Below are positions 1 through 10,000 of a stretch of 38,745 bases of DNA, piece by piece (position 1 is the stretch's first letter; every line of letters begins with the position of its first letter). This DNA comes from Phanerodontia chrysosporium. Its lineage: Eukaryota > Basidiomycota > Agaricomycetes > Polyporales > Phanerochaetaceae. Position numbers and translations under genes: made by a program. The notes under the pieces were generated by a model. The model did not search any database and was not told the origin of the DNA. It worked only from the letters and a program-made list of their open reading frames with translations. The stretch lies in the NCBI GenBank assembly GCA_001910725.1, contig MJGA01000091.1, forward strand, positions 1 through 38,745. Direction: 5' to 3'.

Positions 1-215
1 TCGCCATTCTTCGTCGAATATGGCCGTCACCCACGCATGTTCCCAGAGCAGGACCGTGTTACAAGGTTGTCAGAACTGGACGACTGGACAAAGCTTAGAC
101 AGGAGGCCCAAGATCAGGCGAAAGCCGCGCTCGTGCTGGCTGCAGAGCGAATGAAGTGGTATTACGACCAGGGTAAATCAGAACCCTTGTTCAAGGTCGG
201 AGACCGTGTTTGGCT
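1..215 (+). pseudogene. pol: Element B pol, integrase C-terminal part (upstream half, split by hAT)
   Basis: Frame 1 is open from the first base and encodes the C-terminal part of a Ty3/Gypsy integrase: the SPFFVEYGRHPR block that follows the catalytic core, then a charged helix and the start of the GPY/F region (FKVGDRVWL). The element starts outside the window. The frame breaks at 216, where a hAT transposon begins, and resumes at 12808 with VWLDAKDLNLRVP. The uninterrupted sequence is visible in the second, inverted copy at 37896-38129, where the same residues run through without a gap. Removing the hAT and one copy of its 8-bp duplication would restore the frame, so the insertion is the only visible lesion in this stretch. 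Confidence 0.9.
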
Positions 216-228
216 TAGTGTTGCCGGG
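208..228 (+). repeat. hAT left end: 8-bp TSD plus 13-bp TIR
   Basis: GTTTGGCT (208-215) is the duplicated target. TAGTGTTGCCGGG (216-228) is the left inverted repeat. The right end at 12795-12815 is the exact mirror: CCCGGCAACACTA followed by GTTTGGCT. Confidence 0.95.
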
Positions 229-400
229 TTCAGGTTCTGAACCTCGGTTCGAACCTCGAACCCGCAGACCGGACCGTCGGTTCGGGTTCAGGTCCGGTGC
301 GGTTCGCGCTCGGAGACCTGTGGCTCGGTTCGGGGTTCTGGCCTCCGCAGAACCGCAGTGAACTGGCGCAGACCGGTTTGAACCGCCGAACCGCGTTGTC
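226..400. repeat. hAT left subterminal GGTTC-rich repeats
   Basis: Dense degenerate copies of GGTTCGGGTTCAGGTTC and its complement GAACC lie just inside the left TIR. A matching cluster lies inside the right TIR (12640-12794). In known hAT elements, subterminal repeats near both ends are transposase binding sites. That role is inferred here. Confidence 0.75.
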
Positions 401-814
401 ACAGAAGTATTAGTGAAAGGTGAAATATGTCGGAAATCGCCCCATACCTAGATAAGATAGACGTTTTCGTGTGATTTTGTGCTGGAGGTGTGTGAAAGAA
501 GCCAGTTCTGGCTGCGAATCGACACGCGAAGCGCGTTCTTGGACACCTGCCAAAGTAGGATGACATTAGGCGCTGGCGTTCGACCGCGCGTCGCCTGCTT
601 GAACTTCACCTGTTCTTGGGCCCCCCACAGGCAAAGGTAACGTTGAACATCGATTGAAATATATTTCTGACATGAATCAACCATAGATATATGCACAGGG
701 CCCTGCATTAGTCGTAGGGCCCAGTCTGAGGCTTATGGAGCAAGCCGAGGCCCATGGCAAGTGGCGTTCAGACCCTCAAAACTTGTAATCGTCACGGTCC
801 CATCATGGAGCGAT

Positions 815-855
815 GTGTGAAGGCTGTCATAGACATTCTGTGGCGGCCTTCACAC
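815..855. promoter_or_regulatory. 10-bp perfect inverted repeat upstream of hAT TATA box
   Basis: GTGTGAAGGC (815-824) and GCCTTCACAC (846-855) are perfect inverted copies with a 21-bp spacer, ending 43 bp before the TATA box. This could be an operator-like site or a stem. The rest of 401-1011 shows no gene and is taken as the transposase promoter and 5' leader. Confidence 0.45.
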
Positions 856-898
856 GTCACTTCATGGTCCCGGCTCTCAAGGACCGCACCCTTGACGG

Positions 899-906
899 TA
901 TATAAG
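899..906 (+). promoter_or_regulatory. TATA box of hAT transposase gene
   Basis: TATATAAG lies about 106 bp upstream of the ATG at 1012, followed by a CT-rich leader (CCTCTCACCTCTCTC), the usual layout of a fungal promoter. Confidence 0.65.
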
Positions 907-1011
907 GTGTGTGCGCACACAGAGCTGTCCCCTCACCACTCTGCGATATCCCATACCTTCCCTCTCACCTCTCTCTGCGACCCCTATAGACCCTTTCTAC
1001 CTCACAACACG

Positions 1012-4000
1012 ATGCCCACACCCACAGACCATGGCTGCGCACTCGATGCCGACGGCAATCTCAAGGATGCCGCCGACATCGAATGGCAGCACTCTGCTAG
1101 CGAGGACGAGCGGATTGCGTCGTCATCGACAGCGCGTCCAGGTGCGTTTATTAGCGCACTATCATTCCTATCTCTAACGTGCCATCTTTAGGGCACGCAC
1201 TGCCTGTTACCTCGCATCCTAAAGGTGGCCCTGCAGCTTTGGTTGCAGGTGCACGCCGAGGAGGCAGGGATCGGCGCAAGACCTGGAAGGCTGCTGGAAA
1301 CGATCCTCTGGACACCACGGTCAACAACTCAGATGCAATCCGTAATTTCTTCAAGCCAAGGTCATTGCACGCCGGTTCTGCAGACGAGGCAGCTCCGATG
1401 CGGCATGGGGTATGTATATCTTTTGTTTGCATGAAGTAATTGACCGTTCTGACCGCATATATTTAGCTCAAACGTGCACGAATCGAGTCCGATGATGACA
1501 GTGACGATGCTGGGCAACAGCCGCAGGTGCGCCATTCGATTTCGCTAGTATAGTATACGAAATACTGACAGGTTACCATCTTTACAGGGAGTCAAGAAAA
1601 GAGGCCCTCAAACGAAGTCTAAGGTATGTTCCTCATGGACGGAACATTGTCTGTGCCCATCTCTGACATTTCTCGCCCAGGGAAAAGCGTCCCAGGCTGA
1701 TGACGACGAGCTCCCTGACCTCGAAGATCCTGAGGCTGAAGAACAAGACGGTGAGGATGACAACGACGATGACGAAGGCTTCGAGTTTCAGCGCCTCCGC
1801 GTTGAGATTGAAAGTGAAAGACGGGTACGTTTACCTCCTTCAATATCTTCACGGCACTGACAATGTTCTCAGCCAGCGAAGCGGGTGAAGAATGAGGCGA
1901 CACTGGACGTCCGTGGGGTGTTCAAATCCGAGGAGCGTACGATCAAAGGCAAGACATCCAAGGGTCACTGGTGCTCGGTTTGCAGGTATGTTATTCCTTC
2001 GCATAAGTTGTGAGCCTATTAAACCTATACTATGTGTAGAGACCGTGGCGAGCACAGCTGGTTTACTGGTGGTGTTTCCTCACTTCGCATGCACATCAAG
2101 CGGCACTGGAAGACTCACGGGACGGTTTACCTGACCAAATGCCGCGATGCTGGGGTCAAGCCGAACTGCCGAGCACTTCCGCCTGACCTCTCTTCGTCTG
2201 GCGACCGGGAGACCGCGACGCAGCAGACCCTGGACGGGTTCAGCACACTGGCACCTGCTAAGTTCACGGACGATGGTTTTATGTCGCATATAGTTGCACT
2301 TATCGTTGAAGCAGACCTGGTAAGTACCACATCTAATCCTGCGCCCATACATGACGGTCCATGCCTGACTATTGCTTGCTTACTAGCCTCTCCGACTAGT
2401 CGATCGCGGTACATTTCGACTTCTTCTCAAATACATCCGACCAACGCTCAAGGACAGGGACATCCCGCATCGTACCAAGCTGCGCGAGGCTGTTCTTGAG
2501 CATGCAAACCGAATTGGCGACCTCCTTCAGGAGAAATATCGGGTACGTGTCACGGATGTGACGGTGCAGCCCTATTTTTCGCCGATTTTTGACTATTTTC
2601 CTCGATTAATCCAACGGGCGAGCAGCCCTTGCGCCGCCTGGAGTCCTAGCCGCCCACACTCAGCGCCTGGCCATTCAGCGCCAGCGCCCTGATGGCGCAT
2701 CACCCCTAGACGCCAGCGCATCCCGCTGCGCGCTCAGACACTGCCCGGATCACCGGTCTGCCTTGCAACCGGTTCCCCGGATCGCCGAAGCGGCACTGTC
2801 ATCCCTGATGACTCCCTTCGCCGAGACACGCCGAGCTGATCAGCCTGATGACACAGCCTCGGCCCGACACAGCCCCGAACACTGCCAGCCGACACAGCCT
2901 CGTGACATAGCCCCGCACAGCCTCGCCGCGCAGCCCGCGTCGCAGCCTCGCTGGCTATGCTGAGCACTGCCCATCAGCTTAGGTAATCGTACAGCCTACC
3001 CTAAAGACTCTGTAGTATATAAGGGTAGCACTCTTCGCTCCTGTCCGTCATCTCGACCTCTTGGTCAATACGGACAGGTAAGCTGCACTTTGTATTCTTT
3101 ACTATCTCTCAATAATAACTTGGTCAATACGGACAGCTGAATAAGTTGCTCGTCGCTGCGTGACTCGCTCCGCCGCGCCTCGTCGTCGTCCTCCCCATCT
3201 GCCCTCCCTCGTGAAGCGTTGAGCCCTTGCTCCGCAACATTAGGTCGAGATCTCTTGGGTGCCCTAGGCATTTTTCCCCTACCGCTCCCCCCACAATACC
3301 GTTTAAAAAAGTTTATCCCCACCGATTAAAGCGAGTACGTCGTAGTCGAGCAGTCCGCTCACTCCGTACACGTTGCTGAGGCTTGCATTTGCAGTGCCGA
3401 AAGACGTCCAGCTCAAGGACCACATCCCCCAGCGCATCTTCGACCGCCTCCAACGTCGTCGCGAGGCCGGTAACCCCGTCAAGTGGACGGACCGCAAAGT
3501 CAAGGCGGTCGTCAAATACGTATCCACGCTCCCCCAGCCTCCGCCCTCCGTCCCTCCATCAACTGGACTGCCGTTCGCGAGGCTCGTGAGGCCGAACAGC
3601 GCGTAGGCAACCGCATCCGCGAACAGCGCCAACGAGAGGCGCAAGAAGCCCAGGCCGCCGTAGCCGCCTCCTCCTCGAAGCTCAGTTTGGCAGAGCGCCT
3701 CAGCGCCGCCCCGACGTACGAGCCCATCGCCCGCAAGCCCATCGGCATCGACATCCCGAAGTACTCCCCTACCGACCTCGTCGGCATCTTCACGCCCAAG
3801 CTCGACGCCACCATCAAGCGTCTCAAGGCCGTCGAGGAAGTCGACCTGCTCCACATCGTCAACAGCGACCACGCCCACCACTTCCACCTCCTGCTCGAGC
3901 GACTTCGCCAGATCCGCGCCAAGCTCAGCCGCCTCGCCCCCACCACCACATTTAAGGAGTGGCACCAATACGAGCTCGGTCTCGCTCAAATTGGTGACAT

Positions 4001-7000
4001 TCCGTTCATCAGTTTAAGGCGAAACTTCCGCCGTATCATAGGGCAGCTGAACATTGTGTACGAGGCTGGTTATTTCGATTAGTTTATAAAATACATCTTC
4101 TGTCGCTCTGGATTTCGACTGCTCGAACTGTCCGCACTTCTTTGGGCGAACCACAGAGAACGGCGTCACTGCTCCCGCTGATCTCCACGTCGAGGAGAAC
4201 AACGGGTCTCGAGAAGCCAGAGAGTGCAGTCAGCAACCCTGCCCTTATCGAGAGACTGCTCCTCCACTACTCCCGGTTCCGCCTAGCGACCGAGAAACAC
4301 AGTTCGAACGCCCTCATTTCGCGCAACGGCTAGAATTCGCCCGCGCCTCTGCCACTACTCCGAATACTCCCGATCACAGTCCCCCGGACAGCAGCCACCA
4401 CTCGTCTCCCGAGACATCGCTCGGCTCCGTCCTCTCCGACCACGAACCCGCTCCCTCGCCGTTTAATCTATCCCGCGCTCAATCAGGAGCCAACACTCCC
4501 CGTCCCCCCAATATGTCAAGCACTCCCGGCGGAGCGCCTCCTGGCCCGGCTCCCCCTGACCCTATCTCCGCTGCTCTCCTGCAAATGGCCCAGGCGATGA
4601 CGCAGCTCACAAACACGGTTAACACTCTGGCCCAGACTATTGGCGCCAATCGGACAACGGTCAACGCTACGGTCAACGCAAACAAGGAGCTGCCCTTCGT
4701 CGAGAAGCCCGTCCCGTTCAAAGGGAAAGGTTCGGACACGGCCCGCCTCTTCCGCGCCGCCTATCGCATCTACGCTGATGGACAGCCGGAGAAATTCGGC
4801 AAGCGCGACGTCAACGGCAACCTCCAGCGGGACCCCGAATCCGGCAAGATCTTGGTAGACGGCCAGAAGTGGATCGTCGGCGCTCTCTCCTTCATGCAGG
4901 ACGAAGCGGCCGAATGGGCACGGCAGTACATCGAGCAAGCGGCAGACGGCACACAGATATTCGACGGCTCTCGCGCCACGTTCTGGGAAGCTTTCAAGAA
5001 CCGGTTCGAGCCCATGGACGAGAAGGCCGAGGCTCTCAGCAAGCTGCAGGCATGTACGCAAGGCAACCGCCGGTTCGCGGAGTTCTTTGCGGAGTTCCAA
5101 GCCCTCGCCGGCCGCACGAAGCTCACCCCGGAAGACCTGGCAGCCCGGCTACGGACGAAGTTTAACAAGGACTACCTCGAACGGATCTCGTACATGGTCA
5201 ACCCCAGCACTGGCAAAGGCCCCGAAACGTACGACGAGCTCAAGAACGCGGGTTTCGCCGTCGACCGGTCGAAGGACAAGCTCTCGCAGGACCTCTTGGC
5301 ACAGCAAGGCAAGACGTCCTCGACTCCGGCTAGCTCGTCGGCGCGTGCCTTCCGCGACCCGAACGCGATGGATATCGACGCCGCGAACATTGACGAGCTG
5401 TTTAAGGGTCTCACCGGCACGGATCTCAAGCGCCAGTTTGACGCCGTCATGAAGGATCGCTGCAAAGTCTGCGGCTCGAAGTCCCACAAGTCCACGGACC
5501 CCGTGCACCGCGACTCGGTCTGCAACCATTGCGGCAAGAAGGGTCACTGGTCCCGCGTCTGTCGTGCCCGCCTCGAGGGCAAGCCGAGAACCGCCCCCGC
5601 TACCGCCGCCGTCCGCGCCTCGTCTTCGGATACCTCGTCACAGGACTCCTCGTCTCCGGCCTCCTCGTCTTCCAGCAGCTCGTCTGACGACCAAGCCGCC
5701 GCGCTCGCCGCCCTCCGTGATCAGCTGGCTCTGATACAAAAGCAGCTCGGGGGTTTTGCTTAAGGGGCCGGAGTGACGCCGCATCGTCGGTCCCCGTTTC
5801 GTCAAGCCCGGATTCAACTCCGGCACCGTCGCTAGAACCACAGGACATTTCTGACGTCATCCGCTCATGTACAATATCAGTGCTAGATCCTTTCTCCAAT
5901 CATTATCGTGTACCTGTAAAGCTCACCGGACTCAATAAAACTATTCGCACACCTGCAATGATTGACTCCGGCGCAACTTCACTGTTCATCCACGAGGACT
6001 TCTGTAAGCAGCACAAGATCCTCACGGTACCGCTCAAGAAGGAGATCACACTGTACAACATCGACGGAACTAAGAACGAAGCAGGATCTATCACGCGCCG
6101 TGCTAGACTCCAGCTGACTGTCGGTTCGTACACGTTTAAGGAAGAGTTTCTTGTCACGAACATTGGTCCGGAGGATGTCATCCTCGGACTTCCGTGGCTC
6201 AAGAAATGGAATCCGAACATCGACTGGGAAACGGGAGACGTCCAGTTTCAGCTCCGCGGCGGAGCTGAGGACACCCCGGTTCTCGGCATCCATCAGATTG
6301 ACGCCAACCGCTCCGAACGCCGAGAATGGCTTCGAGCAGGCATTGTTGAAGACGCCAAGGACGAAGTCTGGATTCTCGCTGGCTACACTTACTCGCAAGC
6401 GATCGCTGTCGAAGCCAATCGCGAGAAGTACGCCAAGACGTTCGAAGAGCTGGTCCCCAAAGAGTACCACCGACACAAGAAGGTGTTCTCTGAAGAGGAA
6501 TCACACCGCCTTCCGAAGCATCAGCCCTGGGATCACGCGATAGATCTCGTTCCGGACGCCCCGGCCTCGATCAAATCGAAGGTTTATCCCATGTCCCCGA
6601 TCGAGAATGAAGAACTACAGCGGTTCATCGACGACGCACTTGCCAAGGGCTATATTGTCCCCAGCAAGTCTCCGATCGCTTCCCCTGTCTTCTTCATCAA
6701 GAAAAAGGACGGCAAGCTCCGATTCATTCAAGACTACCGCAAGCTCAACGACATCACTGTGAAGAATCGGTACCCCCTCCCGCTCGCCTCCGACATCATC
6801 GGGAAGCTCCAGGGCGCTAAGATCTTCACCAAGTTCGACGTCCGTTGGGGCTACAACAACGTCCGGATTAAGGAAGGTGACGAGTGGAAAGCCGCCTTCG
6901 TCACCAACCGCGGTCTCTTCGAACCCCGAGTTATGTACTTCGGTCTGTGCAACAGCCCTGCCACGTTCCAGGCCCTCATGAATTACATCTTCGCTGACCT

Positions 7001-10000
7001 CATCGCCGAAAGCAAGGTCGCAGTCTACCTCGACGACATCCTCATCTGGTCGAACGATCTCGCTTCGCATCGGAAGATTGTTCACGAAGTTCTGGCACGC
7101 CTCGCCAAATATGATCTGTACCTTCGGCCCGAGAAGTGCGAGTTCGAGCGCTCAGAGATCGAGTATCTTGGGCTCCTCATCAGCGAAGGACAAGTCGGCA
7201 TGGACCCCGGCAAGGTTAAGGCAGTAGCCGAGTGGCCGACCCCGAAGAACCTCAAAGATGTACGAGGCTTTGTCGGGTTCGCCAACTTCTATCGCCGTTT
7301 CATCAAGGACTTCTCAAAGATCTGCCGCCCGCTGCACGATCTGACGAAGAAGGATACTCCGTTTAATTGGGGTCCCGCACAGGCGGAAGCCTTCGAGACG
7401 CTCAAGCGCGCTTTCACGACTCAGCCCGTGCTCGCCATGTGGAGCATTGATCGGCCAACTCGCGTCGAGACCGATGCTTCTGGCTACGCCACCGGAGGAG
7501 TCATAGCCCAACGCAACCCTGAAGATGGTCTCTGGCATCCAATCGCGTATCGCTCGCAAACCATGAGCCCCGCCGAGCGGAACTACGAGATCTGGGACCG
7601 TGAGATGCTTGCAATCATCGAAGCTCTCAAGAACTGGCGCCAGTTCCTCGAAGGTCTCCCGGAGCCCTTTGAGATCTGGACCGATCATCAGAATCTCCAG
7701 TACTGGAAGACTGCGCAGAATCTCACACGGCGACAAGCCCGGTGGGCCTCCTACCTCGCCGAGTACGACTTCCGCATCGTCCATCGCCCCGGCAAGACGC
7801 ATCTCCTCGCCGACCCGCTCTCCCGGCCTTCCTCGCTGCATGTCTCTGACGAAGAGGACAACCGCTCGCAGATAGTATTGAAGCCAGAGCTGTTTAAGAT
7901 AGCCGCCACGGTAGCTTTCGCAAACCCCTCCCCCTCGAGAAGCGCATTCGCGACTGCTCCGAAAAGGAAAAGGAAGTCGCGGACGCTCTGCAGGTTCTCC
8001 GGACCAAGGGGCCCCGCAAGCTGCGCAACGGTGTTCTCGAATGGGAAGAAGACAACGGCCTTCTGTACTACCATGGGAAAGTCTACGTGCCGAACAGTGC
8101 CGCGCTGCGCAACGACGTCATCAAGTCTTGCCACGACGCGCCGACTGCCGGACACCCTGGGAAGCACACCACCCTCGAATTGGTCTCTCGGTACTATTGG
8201 TGGCCGCGCATCTCCGCCGACGTTAGCCGCTACGTGCTCGGCTGCGACCAATGCCAACGGTACAAGTCCGCCCCGCATCCGAAAGCCACCCTACAGCCCC
8301 ACGACGTCCCTTCAGGGCCTTGGGAACACGTCGGTGTGGATCTCATCACGCAACTCCCACGCGACGCCAAGACCAAGAAGGACTCGATCGCGGTCTACGT
8401 GGACCACTATTCGGATCAGTGCCACCTTGTGCCGGTCGACTCGACGATCACTGCTGCCGGCATGGGCGACGTTCACTACACGGACATCTTCCGGCTCCAC
8501 GGCCTCCCACGCAAGATCTTCTCTGATCGTGGACCCCAGTTTGCAGCCCAGTACATGCGAGCGCTGTACAAGCGCCTCGGCATCGCCACCGGTCTCACCA
8601 CGGCATACCACCCCGAAGGCAACGGCAAGGTCGAGCGCAAGAACCAGGAAGTCGAGAAATTCCTGCGTCTCTTTGTCTCCCAGCGCCAAGATGACTGGGT
8701 CGATTGGCTCCCGATGGCCGAGTTCACCCTGAACTCACACGTGTCTAGTGCTACCGAGCGCACACCCTTCGAGATTGTCTACGGCTATACACCGGACTTC
8801 ACGATCCCGGCCGGCAAACACACCAAGGTTCCCGCTCTCGATGAGCGCCTAGACCGCATGGCTCACGTTCGCAAAGAGGCCGAAGCTGCCCTGCGCCTAA
8901 CCAAAGCCCGCATGAAAGAAGAGTACGAGGCCGCGAAGAAGCGCGCCCACTCCTTCAAAGTCGGCGATCAGGTTTGGCTCAGCACGAAGGACCTCAGCAT
9001 CGATCAGCCCTCGCCCAAGCTCGGCCCCCGCCAGCTGGGTCCGTTTAAGGTTCTGGAAAAGATCGGCGATCTGGACTATCGGCTCGAGCTCCCGAGCTGG
9101 CTGAAAATCCACCCGGTTTTCCATGTCAACCGCCTCAGCCCGTGGCACGATCAGGGCGTCGAGAAGCCTCTGCCTCCCAAACCTGTCAAGGTTGCCGGCG
9201 AAGAAGAATACGTCGTCGAGAAGATCCTCGACAGCCGCATATATCGCCGCCAACTGCAGTACAAGGTCCGCTGGAAAGGCTACGGCCAAGCCGGCGACAC
9301 GTGGGAAAAGGCAGACAACCTCAAGCACGCCAAGGCCCTGGTCAGCAAATTCCATCGCGAAAACCCGGAAGCGCCCCGCAAGCTCGCTGCCACCGCCTTC
9401 GAAGCCCTCGCCGCCTCTTTTCGCCCGTTCGTCACCGAAGTCGACGTCTCTCACCTTTCTGCCTCCGATCGCGCTAAAGCCGATCTCGACTGGGAGGAGG
9501 GGCGCCACATCTGACGGCCTCGCGAGGACGCTCGGTTTTAGGAGGGGGGTAATGTCACGGATGTGACGGTGCAGCCCTATTTTTCGCCGATTTTTGACTA
9601 TTTTCCTCGATTAATCCAACGGGCGAGCAGCCCTCGCGCCGTCTGGAGTTCTAGCCGCCCACACTCAGCGCCTGGCCATTCAGCGCCAGCGCCCTGATGG
9701 CGCATCACCCCTAGACGCCAGCGCATCCCGCTGCGCGCTCAGACACTGCCCGGATCACCGGTCTGCCTTGCAACCGGTTCCCCGGATCGCCGAAGCGGCA
9801 CTGTCATCCCTGATGACTCCCTTCGCCGAGACACGCCGAGCTGATCAGCCTGATGACACAGCCTCGGCCCGACACAGCCCCGAACACTGCCAGCTGACAC
9901 AGCCTCGTGACATAGCCCCGCACAGCCTCGCCGTGCAGCCCGCGTCGCAGCCTCGCTGGCTATGCTGAGCACTGCCCATCAGCTTAGGTAATCGTATAGC

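Noticed and set aside
178..402. Open frame on the minus strand, 74 codons
   Set aside because: Composed of translated GGTTC repeats at the hAT end; no protein character.
3303..3989. Minus-strand open frame of 228 codons
   Set aside because: Glycine, valine and aspartate-rich shadow of the pre-gag frame of element A.
8087..8732. Continuation of the element A RT frame to 8732
   Set aside because: After about 7931 it is Ser/Thr/Arg-rich nonsense, while the integrase motifs lie in another frame.
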